A DNA stretch of 64,000 nt from JANSWP01 sp041941305 (GTDB lineage Bacteria > Bacteroidota > Bacteroidia > Chitinophagales > Saprospiraceae). Each line of letters begins with the position of its first letter. Within the stretch, counting starts at the first letter, position 1. The translations under genes and the position numbers were made by a program. The notes beneath the pieces are model-generated. The model was not told the origin of the DNA, did no database searches, and saw nothing but the letters and a program-made list of their open reading frames with translations. Of the stretch, positions 45,089 through 54,397 are shown piece after piece. The stretch is from NCBI GenBank assembly GCA_041941305.1, contig JBGTQJ010000018.1, positions 93,432 through 157,431 on the forward strand, read 5' to 3'.

Positions 45089-47443
45089 ATGTTGACATTT
45101 CAGCCGATTTCGAAAATATGGGGGAGAACTTATTACATCATACCAATCTGCCTAATGGTGTACATGTGTAATATCCAAGAGTCTCCCCCCAAACTTCGCA
45201 CTTCTCCTCCACTTTTTAAAAAAATTGCTTCCTTAACATCAAACATTCATTTTCAAAACACCCTGATAGAAACCGAAGTCCTCAATATTTTGACCTATGA
45301 ATATTTATACAACGGAGGTGGGGTGGCAGTTGGAGATGTAAATAATGATGGTCTTCCAGATCTATTCTTCTCTGGCAACATTGTACACGATAAACTCTAT
45401 CTGAACCTAGGCAACTTTCAATTCAAAGATATTTCAGAGAGTGCCGGAATAACGGATTATGGCTTTTCAACTGGCGTTTCCATGGTCGATATCAATGCAG
45501 ACGGTTGGTTGGACATTTATGTATGTCGTTCTCTGGAAGCAAATCCTGAGAAGCGCAAAAATGTTCTTTATTTAAACAATCAGAATTCCAAAGAAACAGG
45601 TGTCACTTTCACCAATAGGGCTGAGGCTTTTGGTTTGGATGACCCCAGTTTCTCAAACCATGCTACTTTTTTCGATTTTGACAAGGATGGAGATCTGGAT
45701 TTGTACTTATTGAATCATCGGGTGGATTTTCAGGATGCTTTAAAAATTTTTCCCAATGGACTACGCCCAAACCTTAATTATGAGTATGTAAGTGATCGAT
45801 TGTATGAGAACCTCGGCAATGGAAATTTTGAAGACATTACGCTAAAAGCGGGCTTGCTGAATTATGCCTTTGGTTTGAGTGCAACTGCTTCGGATTTGAA
45901 TGGGGACGATTATATGGATATTTATGTAGCCAATGATTTTTTGGATAAAGACCATTGTTACTTGAATAATGGAGCAGGCACTTTCACAGACCATATTGAC
46001 TCCATGTTTGCCTATATTTCCAATAATTCGATGGGTTGTGATATCGCAGATATTAACAATGATGGTTGGATGGATATTTTTGTTTTGGATATGGCTTTTG
46101 AAAGCAATCAACGCCAAAAAAGATTGAAGGGAGCCCAACCTATAGAAAAGTTTGAATTGGCGGCAGCAAATGGATATCATTATCAGGTCATGCAAAATGT
46201 ATTGCATCTCAATCGCAATGGAAAAGGTTTTTCAGAAATTGCTGGTTTTGCTGGTATATCGCATTCAGATTGGAGTTGGGCTGCGCTTTTTGCAGATTAT
46301 GATTTGGATGGCTGGCAGGATTTATACGTTACCAACGGTTACAGAAGGGATGTTACAGACCTGGATTTTGTCAAATATGCAAGTGGAAAAGCTACTCAAA
46401 ACACCGGGAGCATGGCAAAGGTGCAGTTAATGAATCTAGTCAATTTGATGCCAGAAACAAAAGTGAGTAATTTCATTTTTCAGAATAACCAGAATCATAC
46501 CTTTTCCAAAAAAAATAAACAATGGGGAATTGATATACCTTCCTTTTCAAATGGAGCTGCTTATACAGATTTGGATCTTGATGGAGATTTGGATTTAGTC
46601 GTCAATAATCTCAATGACACAGCTTTTATCTTTGAAAATCAAGTAAATACCCTATTCCCCCATAATCGATTTTTGAAAATTGAATTGAGGGGAGCGCACA
46701 AGAATACTTTCGGCTTTGGTGTCAAAGTGACTTTGAAAACAAGTACTGGAATACAGACTAGAGAAATGAATCCTTATCGGGGTTATTTTTCAAGTGTGGA
46801 GCCAGTTTTGTTTTTTGGATTGGGGGAATTGGAAATGGTGGACGAAATAGAAGTAAAGTGGCTTAGTGGGAAAGTCCATAGGATATATGATGTACTGGTA
46901 AATCAAACATTAACAATATTTGAAAGAAGCGGTAGCCGCCCAATTTATTGGGCAGGCTTTCAAAAGTCAGAAAAAGTAGCTAATGAAGCATTTCCTTTTT
47001 TTAGTCAGCCCAATAAATTGGGCGACTACAATACCATCACGAAAGCAGACATCGAGGGCGATGGAGATATGGATTTCTTTTTTGAAAATCCAGGGCCCAA
47101 CTCCTTTTGGAAGATTTCAAAAGAAAAGCCAGTAAAATTATTAATAGAAGATATCGATAGAAATGGGACCATCGACCCTATAGTATTTTATTGTTTTGAA
47201 GATGGCAGATGGTACCCCAGATCTGGTCTCGATGAGCTTGCATACCAAATTCCCACTATCAAAAAATACTTTCCCAACTATCGGCAATACTCTGAAGCGA
47301 CTTTAGATACATTCCTTCAAATGTTGGGAAAAGAAAAGCCAACACTGATCCAACTTGAGACTTATGAATCGGGTTGGCTGGAAAATTTCGGAAATGGTCA
47401 ATTTCAATTTCGTCCCATCGAAGCAACCCGGTTTCACCAATAG
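45089..47443 (+). CDS. FG-GAP/VCBS-repeat protein with ASPIC/UnbV domain (CRTAC1-like), C-terminally short
   Basis: 784 residues. The N-terminus has a hydrophobic lipoprotein-like signal (IPICLMVYMCNIQ). Several FG-GAP repeats follow (GDVNNDGLPDLFFSG, DINADGWLDIYVCR, DFDKDGDLDLYLLNH, DLNGDDYMDIYVAND, DYDLDGWQDLYVTNG). The ASPIC/UnbV segment (~535-620, LKIELRGAHKNTFGFGVKV, VEPVLFFGLGELEMVDEIEVKW) is a family hallmark. Homologues of this group usually run on for several hundred more residues after the 'yprS.deL..qiP..kk.Fp.Y' motif, which here is followed by a stop ~65 residues later. It therefore looks C-terminally truncated, and the next DNA is a LytTR remnant. Confidence 0.87.
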   Translation: MLTFQPISKIWGRTYYIIPICLMVYMCNIQESPPKLRTSPPLFKKIASLTSNIHFQNTLIETEVLNILTYEYLYNGGGVAVGDVNNDGLPDLFFSGNIVHDKLYLNLGNFQFKDISESAGITDYGFSTGVSMVDINADGWLDIYVCRSLEANPEKRKNVLYLNNQNSKETGVTFTNRAEAFGLDDPSFSNHATFFDFDKDGDLDLYLLNHRVDFQDALKIFPNGLRPNLNYEYVSDRLYENLGNGNFEDITLKAGLLNYAFGLSATASDLNGDDYMDIYVANDFLDKDHCYLNNGAGTFTDHIDSMFAYISNNSMGCDIADINNDGWMDIFVLDMAFESNQRQKRLKGAQPIEKFELAAANGYHYQVMQNVLHLNRNGKGFSEIAGFAGISHSDWSWAALFADYDLDGWQDLYVTNGYRRDVTDLDFVKYASGKATQNTGSMAKVQLMNLVNLMPETKVSNFIFQNNQNHTFSKKNKQWGIDIPSFSNGAAYTDLDLDGDLDLVVNNLNDTAFIFENQVNTLFPHNRFLKIELRGAHKNTFGFGVKVTLKTSTGIQTREMNPYRGYFSSVEPVLFFGLGELEMVDEIEVKWLSGKVHRIYDVLVNQTLTIFERSGSRPIYWAGFQKSEKVANEAFPFFSQPNKLGDYNTITKADIEGDGDMDFFFENPGPNSFWKISKEKPVKLLIEDIDRNGTIDPIVFYCFEDGRWYPRSGLDELAYQIPTIKKYFPNYRQYSEATLDTFLQMLGKEKPTLIQLETYESGWLENFGNGQFQFRPIEATRFHQ

Positions 47444-47455
47444 CCATCCCAAAAA

Positions 47456-47875
47456 TGCCTGTTTTATTAAAAAAAGTCCTTTGATCGCAGGAATCCAACA
47501 ATTCTATATGTTGAAAGCTATGGTGAATACGTCAAAATTTTTACTAAAGAAGATGTTATCCTCGCTTTGCAACGTATGGGGTTTATGGAAGAAATGTTGC
47601 CTTCAGCAGATTTTGCAAGGATTCATCGTTCTCATATTGTCAATGTCAATCATATCAAAGAAAAAGATGGCAATACCGTAGTGATCGAGCAGCACCGCTT
47701 GATGGTGAGTAAGAGAATGAAAGAACAGTTTATGTCAGTAATTAGCCAAAAAGGGATCATTTATAAACTGCACCTTCAAATTCTGTTACTTCTACTAGTC
47801 TTCTGCATTAGGGTGATGGATATAGATTATCGGGTATGTTATCGCGTTTATCGTTTTTGGGTGTCATCATCCTAA
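47456..47875 (+). pseudogene. Frameshifted LytTR DNA-binding domain remnant
   Basis: One frame gives NPTILYVESYGEYVKIFTKE, then EEMLPSADFARIHRSHIVNV, HRLMVSKRMKEQFMSVIS. This is a complete-looking LytTR domain, with no receiver. An in-frame TAA at 47468-47470 closes it upstream, while the preceding CFIKKSPLI lies in a different frame, as a frameshifted first strand would. It lacks a start codon in a sensible place and is wedged between the truncated FG-GAP gene and the TPR-HTH gene. Likely a decaying response-regulator gene. Confidence 0.7.
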
Positions 47876-49431
47876 CCAACTTTAACATTTCACATCTTTT
47901 TGCTCAATCTGACTACGACCGCCAGATTGACTATCCTGCACATCTGGTTTCCAATGTTTTGAATTTGGATGATAGTTTGGGGCGAATAGACTCCGCCATC
48001 AAGGCTTATCAAGTCGAAAACAATCGAGCCGCACTTGCCAGACTCTGGAATGAGAAGGGAAATTTGTATTCACAGCGCTCTTATTATAATTCCAGCTATG
48101 AGTGTTACAAACAGTCTTTATTGTTATTTGAAGAGCTAAAAGACTACAAAGGTATTGGTAATTGTTATATCAATTTTGCGAGGTTGTCAGAGCACAAGGA
48201 CAAACAACTCTACTATTATCGGAAAGCACTTGATCAATTTTCTATGATTGAAGATACCCTCGGGGTTAGCAAGGTATTAAACAATATAGGTGTGACGTAC
48301 GAAGAAGCAGGAAATCTGGACTCTGCGCTTTATTACTTTGAATATGCCCTGGACATTGGGGTGAAAAATAACTATCCGAAAACCAAAGCTGCCTGTCTAA
48401 CCAATTTGGGCAATGTGTCTATTTTAAAAGGAAAGTGTAGGGAAGCGCTGGCTTTTTTGGATTCAGCAGAAGTGATTTTCATAAGTCTTGGAATGAAAAA
48501 TGGGCTCACTTACAATATTGGAAAGAAGGGCGAGGCGCATTATTGTCTTTATCAAAAAGATAGTGCCCTGTTTTATTTTAAGGAGCATTATCGTCTCGCA
48601 ATAGAAACAGGTCAAAGGGCTGAACTTTTGGCGGCTATCAATTCCTTAAAAAAGTATTATGAAGAAAAGGAAAAATATCCACGTGCCCTTCGATATGCCA
48701 ATCAGGCTCTGAAATTGGAAAAAGAGATTTCTGAAGATTCTAAATTGGAATACTCAGATATGTTGAATTATGAGATGGATGTTCAAAAAAAGAATCAGGA
48801 ACTTGAAAAAATTCAATTGAAAGAACGACTAAGAACAGTAAGGTTGACGGCTATCGCTATTGGTATTTTACTCGTTTTTGTCATTGTAATCCAAATTCTT
48901 TTTAAACAGCGGGCCAAAATCAAAAACAACAAAATAATCGTTCAACAAAAAGAAGCCTTAATTTGGGCAAATATTGAAAAGCATAAACAGGAGCTGCATT
49001 TCAAAAACAAGGAATTGAGGCAACTCTCGAATTACATTCTTCAAAAAAGGGATTTTGTAGAGTTGGTCAAAAAGCAAATCATACAAATCAAAAAACTCAA
49101 TCACGCACCAGAAGTGATAAAAAAAATCAATCAGGCCTTGGTCATTTTAAATGGGCAACTCAACCTGGCTCAGGACAATCAAATCCTGCATGCAGGGATG
49201 GAAGAAATTCAGAAGAAATTTTTGCGCCAACTTAAAGATGCCTATCCAAAATTGACTCCCGGTGATATCAAACTCTTGTCTTTATTGTCAATTGACCTTT
49301 CTTCAAAAGAGATTGCTCCCATCATGGGTATCAGTGTGGAAAGTTTGAATACCAAACGCTATCGTTTGAGAAAAAAACTCAATATGCCCTCTAATATGAG
49401 CTTTCATGAGTTTTTGCAACGGATGACTTAA
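47836..49431 (+). CDS. TPR-domain membrane protein with C-terminal LuxR-type HTH
   Basis: 531 residues. A signal peptide (FLGVIILTNFNISHLFAQ) and ~300 residues of TPR repeats (ARLWNEKGNLYSQRSYYNSS, SKVLNNIGVTYEEAGNLDSA, KAACLTNLGNVSILKGKCRE), a membrane helix (~335-355, LTAIAIGILLVFVIVIQILF), a long coiled coil, and a LuxR-type HTH (~465-531, LTPGDIKLLSLLSIDLSSKE, IMGISVESLNTKRYRLRKKL). Such proteins are common single-protein trans-membrane regulators in Bacteroidota, coupling a periplasmic TPR sensor to a cytoplasmic DNA-binding domain. The start overlaps the LytTR remnant by 40 bp. Confidence 0.9.
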   Translation: MLSRLSFLGVIILTNFNISHLFAQSDYDRQIDYPAHLVSNVLNLDDSLGRIDSAIKAYQVENNRAALARLWNEKGNLYSQRSYYNSSYECYKQSLLLFEELKDYKGIGNCYINFARLSEHKDKQLYYYRKALDQFSMIEDTLGVSKVLNNIGVTYEEAGNLDSALYYFEYALDIGVKNNYPKTKAACLTNLGNVSILKGKCREALAFLDSAEVIFISLGMKNGLTYNIGKKGEAHYCLYQKDSALFYFKEHYRLAIETGQRAELLAAINSLKKYYEEKEKYPRALRYANQALKLEKEISEDSKLEYSDMLNYEMDVQKKNQELEKIQLKERLRTVRLTAIAIGILLVFVIVIQILFKQRAKIKNNKIIVQQKEALIWANIEKHKQELHFKNKELRQLSNYILQKRDFVELVKKQIIQIKKLNHAPEVIKKINQALVILNGQLNLAQDNQILHAGMEEIQKKFLRQLKDAYPKLTPGDIKLLSLLSIDLSSKEIAPIMGISVESLNTKRYRLRKKLNMPSNMSFHEFLQRMT

Positions 49432-49783
49432 ACGAGATTAGATGAGTGCATTTATAGGTAGAAATATTATACAAATCCTTGACTTTCAGTCTTTAGTTGT
49501 CATTTTGTCTATATTTTGTTCATGTTCTGTCTATACCGTATCTATATTAAAATCAGGTATTCCTTTTCCTCGATTCATAAATTTGTAATTACATAGTTAG
49601 AAAGACAATCCAACAAGGTCATTTTTCTCGTTTTAGCTTTTGAGGACAATTTTCATACGATAGATAGTCATCGGCAAATGTTATTTTTGAAATATTTGCC
49701 CTCAATTAGAAAATGCGATAGACATATTTACTACAATCAGGGCTACTAAAGACTGTGACATTATTTCCAACTTATCAAACTTG
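49432..49783. other. Gene-free gap with possible small-RNA unit
   Basis: No ORF is supported. A TAAATTTG box (49578-49585) matches TAnnTTTG, and the next strong terminator is at 49784-49807, so a transcript of roughly 220 nt is possible. Nothing conserved was recognised. Confidence 0.35.
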
Positions 49784-49807
49784 TTGTCGCCATACTTTTG
49801 GCGACAA
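49784..49807 (+). terminator. Intrinsic terminator upstream of sdaA
   Basis: TTGTCGCCA (49784-49792) pairs with TGGCGACAA (49799-49807), loop 6 nt, followed by a run of ten T residues. It is ~350 nt after the TPR-HTH stop and 79 nt before sdaA, so it ends the upstream transcript or a small RNA, or acts as a leader attenuator. Confidence 0.9.
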
Positions 49808-49841
49808 TTTTTTTTTTGGATAATTATCCCTCAGAGGTTTC

Positions 49842-49849
49842 TACCTTTG
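49842..49849 (+). promoter_or_regulatory. Putative sdaA promoter
   Basis: TACCTTTG fits TAnnTTTG. A TTTG at 49815-49818, 23 bp upstream, may be the -33 element, slightly further away than usual. The box lies downstream of the terminator, so sdaA would have its own start about 30 nt before the ATG. Confidence 0.45.
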
Positions 49850-49886
49850 TACAGAAGAAAATAACCAACTTTGAATCTGCATCAAA

Positions 49887-51290
49887 ATGGAACGACTGAG
49901 CATTTTTGATATTTTTAAAATCGGAGTCGGACCCTCCAGCTCACACACGCTAGGTCCATGGAAAGCAGCACGACAGTTCGCTTTGGACATTCAACATTTG
50001 GAATTTGATAGGGTAGAGGTGCACTTGTATGGGTCTTTGTCTAAAACAGGGAAAGGACATGCAACAGATGTGGCAGTTCAATTAGGCTTGGAAGGATTCG
50101 ACCCGGAAACAATCGCTACTGAAAGGATTGATGAATACATTGAAAGAATTAAAACCAGCCAGACGATTTTAATCCATCAAAAAGCAGTTGCCTTTCATCC
50201 TTCCAGTCATATCTTTTTCCACAATTATGCGCTGCCCAATCATCCCAATACATTGATTTTTAAGGCTTCATATAAGGATGGACTAGTGAGAAACGATACT
50301 TACTATTCTGTAGGAGGGGGGTTTATTCAAAAGGAAGGTATTTCAGAAAGTGTTGAAAACCATGTCGTACTGCCTTATCCAATAGACAAGGGTAGTGAGT
50401 TATTGGAATATACAGAAAATGTAGGTTGCTCCATTTCTGATATTGTCAAAAAGAATGAAATACATTTTCGAAATTGGGAAGCCGTGGAAAAAGGAGTTTC
50501 CGATATTTTCAACACGATGCTCGAATGCACCTTTAAAGGTTGTACCACAGAAGGCATCCTACCTGGGGGATTGAATGTAAAGCGTCGTGCCCAAAAACTC
50601 AATCGGGAATTGTTGAACGGAGCTAACTTTGAAAACAAGGAAGAATGGCTGCAGGCAGTAAAAAAATCACCTAAAGATTTCAATTTTATCAATAAATGGA
50701 TCAGCTGCTTCGCCTTGGCAGTGAATGAAGAAAATGCTTCATTGGGAAGGGTTGTGACTTCTCCAACCAATGGTGCTGCGGGGGTAATTCCTGCTGTATT
50801 GCTCTACTATTATTGTTTTTGTGAAAACAAGGGCATGCCCGACATTCAAAGGTTCTTTTTTGTAGCAGGGGAGATTGGCTGTTTGTTTAAAAAAGGGGCC
50901 ACCATTTCAGCAGCAGTTGGTGGCTGTCAGGCAGAAATTGGGGTTTCCTCTGCTATGGCGGCAGGTGGTCTGACCGAGGTGATGGGGGGTAGTCCAAAAC
51001 AAGTACTCATGGCTGCCGAAATCGCGATGGAGCACCATCTTGGATTGACCTGTGATCCAATAGGTGGCTTGGTCCAAATTCCCTGTATTGAAAGAAACAC
51101 CATGGGTGCCATGAAAGCCATTACTGCCAGCAATCTCGCCCTTACCGGCAATCCGGATGATGCCCTGGTGAACTTCGACACGGTAGTCAAAACCATGTGG
51201 GATACAGCCCAGGAGATGAATGGAAAATATAAAGAGACTTCGGAAGGTGGACTGGCTTTTAATTTGCCTGTGGTGTTGCCGGATTGTTAA
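49887..51290 (+). CDS. sdaA: L-serine ammonia-lyase, single-chain iron-sulfur type
   Basis: Deaminates L-serine to pyruvate and ammonia with an oxygen-sensitive 4Fe-4S cluster in the cytosol. The 467 residues are a fused beta/alpha form. The N-terminal FDIFKIGVGPSSSHTLGPWK is the family signature. The C-terminal domain has TSPTNGAAGVIPAVLLYY, GCQAEIGVSSAMAAGGLTEV and CDPIGGLVQIPCIERN, with Cys residues in positions expected for cluster binding. An ATG start directly precedes the signature. It has its own promoter candidate and is isolated from the upstream gene by a strong terminator. Confidence 0.96.
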   Translation: MERLSIFDIFKIGVGPSSSHTLGPWKAARQFALDIQHLEFDRVEVHLYGSLSKTGKGHATDVAVQLGLEGFDPETIATERIDEYIERIKTSQTILIHQKAVAFHPSSHIFFHNYALPNHPNTLIFKASYKDGLVRNDTYYSVGGGFIQKEGISESVENHVVLPYPIDKGSELLEYTENVGCSISDIVKKNEIHFRNWEAVEKGVSDIFNTMLECTFKGCTTEGILPGGLNVKRRAQKLNRELLNGANFENKEEWLQAVKKSPKDFNFINKWISCFALAVNEENASLGRVVTSPTNGAAGVIPAVLLYYYCFCENKGMPDIQRFFFVAGEIGCLFKKGATISAAVGGCQAEIGVSSAMAAGGLTEVMGGSPKQVLMAAEIAMEHHLGLTCDPIGGLVQIPCIERNTMGAMKAITASNLALTGNPDDALVNFDTVVKTMWDTAQEMNGKYKETSEGGLAFNLPVVLPDC

Positions 51291-51481
51291 GAAGAGACCT
51301 AAAGTCATTTTCTCAGAAATTAGCAACAACCTATCGTCAGCACGACAACTGATTAACATGAATATTTTTCATGCCCTTCCGTTAATTCTTTGGATAAATT
51401 ATTAACTAATTTCGCGATCATTCCTTCTAACTAGCGCTTGAACAAGGGTTTCAACTCTTGAAAAGCCAAGAACTATTGATT

Positions 51482-52597
51482 ATGAAATTTTCTGTATTGA
51501 CTTTCTTTTGCTTTTTATTGCTCAACCCCATCTTCTCCCAAATGCAAACCGAAGTTGAGGACACCTTAAAAATGGACTTTGAATTGTACGACCCACCTTC
51601 GACTCTGGTCGTGCCGGAAAATCCAAAAACCCGGGCGAAGTATCCTTTCATAGATGTCCATAGCCACCAATGGCGCATGGATACCCAAAATTTGGACAAA
51701 TTGGTTGCAGATATGGATGCAATCAATTTGGGGACGATGGTCAACCTTAGTGGTAGAAACAGCGAGAAATTGAAAAGAATGGTGGAAAATGCCAAAAATC
51801 AGGGCTATGGGAATCGAATTGTATGCTTTTCCAATATTGAATGGCGAAGTATTGATGAACCTGATTGGGCGGAAGAAACCTGCAAGCAGTTGGAATACGA
51901 CGTGAAAAACGGTTCGCGCGGATTGAAAATCTACAAAAGCCAGGGGATGCGTCATGTAGATAAAAATGGTGACCGCATCCGCATTAATGATCCTCGCCTG
52001 GATGCAGTTTGGGCAAAATGCGGTGAGTTGGGAATTCCCGTCCTTATACATGCTGCTGATCCAAGACCATTCTGGCAGCCCCATGATGAAAACAATGAGC
52101 GTTGGCTGGAACTCAAACTTCGTCCTCGACGCAAGCGGGAAGCCGATGATCCTGCCCCTTGGGAAACCATCATTGCAGAACAGCATGACATTTTCCGCAA
52201 ACATCCAAATACGACATTTATTAATGCTCACATGGGCTGGTTTGCCAATGACTTGGCACATCTTGGCAAATTACTGGATGAAATTCCAAATATGTATGTT
52301 GAGATTGGGGCGGTCATCGCAGAATTGGGCAGGCAGCCTCGCATGGCCAACTGGTTTTTTGAAAAGTATCAGGATAGGGTGCTATTTGGAAAAGATAGCT
52401 GGCGACCAGAAGAGTATCCAACTTATTTCCGCGTATTGGAATCTGCTGATGAATATTTTCCCTACTATAAAAAATACCATGCTTACTGGAAAATGTATGG
52501 TTTGGACTTACCAGATCATATTTTACGCAAATTGTACTACAAGAATGCCCTAAAGATTATCCCTGGATTGGATAGAAGTCTTTTTCCAGAAGATTAG
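51482..52597 (+). CDS. Secreted amidohydrolase (Amidohydro_2)
   Basis: 371 residues from ATG 51482; the frame runs 8 codons further upstream to a TTG, but this start gives a clean signal peptide (FSVLTFFCFLLLNPIFSQ). It is a metal-dependent TIM-barrel hydrolase: HxH in FIDVHSHQW, His in VLIHAADP, His in INAHMGW, and Asp in LFGKDSW, the residues expected of the amidohydrolase-2 family. The substrate is unknown; relatives act on aromatic carboxylic acids or cyclic amides. The C-terminal RKLYYKNALKIIPG is the usual end of the fold. Confidence 0.9.
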   Translation: MKFSVLTFFCFLLLNPIFSQMQTEVEDTLKMDFELYDPPSTLVVPENPKTRAKYPFIDVHSHQWRMDTQNLDKLVADMDAINLGTMVNLSGRNSEKLKRMVENAKNQGYGNRIVCFSNIEWRSIDEPDWAEETCKQLEYDVKNGSRGLKIYKSQGMRHVDKNGDRIRINDPRLDAVWAKCGELGIPVLIHAADPRPFWQPHDENNERWLELKLRPRRKREADDPAPWETIIAEQHDIFRKHPNTTFINAHMGWFANDLAHLGKLLDEIPNMYVEIGAVIAELGRQPRMANWFFEKYQDRVLFGKDSWRPEEYPTYFRVLESADEYFPYYKKYHAYWKMYGLDLPDHILRKLYYKNALKIIPGLDRSLFPED

Positions 52598-52851
52598 GGG
52601 AGATTGGCTTCCTGCTATAATAAAAAGTTAATAGTATTGCATTCTGAAGGAGGAACTCGTTGAAAAATTAACGTAAGGTTAAAATAGCAGGTATTTTGAA
52701 GTTGGCATTTGTTTGGTGTACGCTTCATTGCGCGCCCGTAGCCCTAAAGGGTTATGTTTTAGATGCAAAATAACTACTCAAAATGCCTCCAATCTTAAGG
52801 TATCCAGGGATTGAAAAGCTCGGCTTAAAGTTCCTTAATCTATATTGCAAT

Positions 52852-53592
52852 ATGGTTTTACGTACTGAAAATCTGGTCAAAATTTATGGAGACCGAAAAG
52901 TGGTCAAAGAGGTTTCTATTGAGGTTCATCAAGGAGAAATAGTTGGACTATTGGGACCCAATGGGGCAGGGAAAACCACGACCTTTTACATGGTTGTAGG
53001 GTTCATTAAACCGAATGAGGGCAAAGTTTTTTTGGATGAGGAAAACATCACCAAACTTGCCATGTACAAGCGTGCCAGAAACGGTATTGGCTACCTGCCT
53101 CAGGAACCATCGGTTTTTAGAAAATTGAGTGTGGAAGACAATATAGCCGCTGTTTTGGAAATGACCGATTTGTCAAAAGAAGCGCAAGAGGAACGATTGG
53201 AAAGTTTACTGGATGAATTTGGTTTGCAAAAAGTGCGGAAGAGTAGGGGTGACACCCTTTCGGGAGGTGAACGTAGGAGAACAGAAATCGCTCGCGCCCT
53301 GTCTACGGGACCTAAATTTATTCTCCTGGATGAGCCTTTTGCGGGCATTGATCCTATTGCTGTCGAAGACATCCAATATATTGTTGCCAAACTGAAAACC
53401 AAAAATATCGGCATTCTCATCACAGACCATAATGTCCAGGAGACTTTGTCTATTACCGACCGTGCCTACTTGATGTACGATGGTGCTATCTTAAAGGGCG
53501 GTACAGCAGAGGAACTGGCAGCTGATGAGCAAGTACGGAAATTGTATTTGGGACAAAACTTTGAACTGAAAAGGAAAGTGATAGAAGTGTGA
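52852..53592 (+). CDS. lptB: LPS export ABC transporter ATP-binding protein
   Basis: 246 residues from ATG 52852; the frame runs 23 codons upstream, but the second methionine directly precedes the conserved LRTENLVKIYGDRKVV. It is the ATPase that powers LptFG extraction of lipopolysaccharide from the inner membrane. Walker A GPNGAGKTT, Q-loop GYLPQEPSVFRKL, signature TLSGGERRR, Walker B FILLDEPFAGIDP and H-loop ITDHNVQET are all intact. The order RRTEIARAL after the signature is the LptB form. No lptFG or lptC lie nearby, which is normal for Bacteroidota. Confidence 0.96.
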   Translation: MVLRTENLVKIYGDRKVVKEVSIEVHQGEIVGLLGPNGAGKTTTFYMVVGFIKPNEGKVFLDEENITKLAMYKRARNGIGYLPQEPSVFRKLSVEDNIAAVLEMTDLSKEAQEERLESLLDEFGLQKVRKSRGDTLSGGERRRTEIARALSTGPKFILLDEPFAGIDPIAVEDIQYIVAKLKTKNIGILITDHNVQETLSITDRAYLMYDGAILKGGTAEELAADEQVRKLYLGQNFELKRKVIEV

Positions 53593-53679
53593 TTGCAAAA
53601 GTAGTAGCAACTTGAATTAATTACTACTTCCACTTGCTATTGAAATATTCATCGTAAAATAAAAAGTAAAGGTAGTCTA

Positions 53680-53979
53680 TTGAAATTTAGGTTTTTATAC
53701 AAAATTGGTGCAAGTCTTATTTTATCTCTTCTTTTGTTTGGAAGTTGTACAGAACCTCCTATCCCTTCTCTAAATGCCAAAGATAGAAGCCTGGTAGATA
53801 GTTTGTATAAAGACACGATTAACTTGCTATTGCCGCAATTGGACAGTATTTGTGATTTAGAATTTGATGCACGTGTAGCTGCGGCAGTTGATTCAATGAT
53901 GAAGAAACGAATAAGTGAAATTGAAGCACAAATGAGAAGGATTCGACAATTTGAAAAAAAGGAGACTGATGAAGAATAG
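53680..53979 (+). CDS. Hypothetical lipoprotein, TTG start
   Basis: 99 residues from a TTG codon at 53680, the first codon that gives an intact signal peptide; no ATG fits. The signal ends LLLFGSC, with Cys the likely lipidation site. The mature part is a charged helical segment (YKDTINLLLPQLDSICDLEF, MKKRISEIEAQMRRIRQFE), likely a coiled coil. It overlaps the next lipoprotein gene by 11 bp, which suggests translational coupling. It lies 87 bp downstream of lptB on the same strand. Confidence 0.75.
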   Translation: MKFRFLYKIGASLILSLLLFGSCTEPPIPSLNAKDRSLVDSLYKDTINLLLPQLDSICDLEFDARVAAAVDSMMKKRISEIEAQMRRIRQFEKKETDEE

Positions 53980-54397
53980 CAGTATGCATTCTACAGTTGG
54001 TATTCGGCAGTATTTCCGGAAATGGATTCCAGTAATTTGTTCATTATTCATTATAGCCTGCAATCCGCCTCCAGCCAAAACAAAAGCTCAGGTGATAAGT
54101 GAGCGTATCAAAAATCGAGTGACCAAATGGCAGGCAAATGTTGAGGCAAAATGCACAAGAGAAGTAATGGAAAAGGCAACTGCAATTGTGGATTCTACAA
54201 TTAAAGCAAATGCTCGTGCGCAAAAAGATACATTGTTTCGTCCAATCAAACCGGGTCATCCAGATTATACGATTCCAGAAGATTCCATTCCCATTGCACC
54301 ATTGATTGTGATAGATTCGGTAAGTGGAGATACCCTATTTAAAAATACACTGGAATTGGAATTGTTGAAATTACTGGAAGGGGATACAATTAATTGA
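53969..54397 (+). CDS. Hypothetical lipoprotein, overlaps its neighbours
   Basis: 142 residues from ATG 53969, chosen because AAGGAG lies 5-8 bp before it; the frame itself opens earlier. The lipoprotein signal ends SLFIIACNPPP. The mature chain is helical (KNRVTKWQANVEAKCTREVM) with a Pro-rich tail. It shares 11 bp with the previous gene and 4 bp (ATGA) with the following gene. A parallel composition with the preceding protein suggests the two may be paralogous or partners. No family recognised. Confidence 0.75.
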   Translation: MKNSSMHSTVGIRQYFRKWIPVICSLFIIACNPPPAKTKAQVISERIKNRVTKWQANVEAKCTREVMEKATAIVDSTIKANARAQKDTLFRPIKPGHPDYTIPEDSIPIAPLIVIDSVSGDTLFKNTLELELLKLLEGDTIN

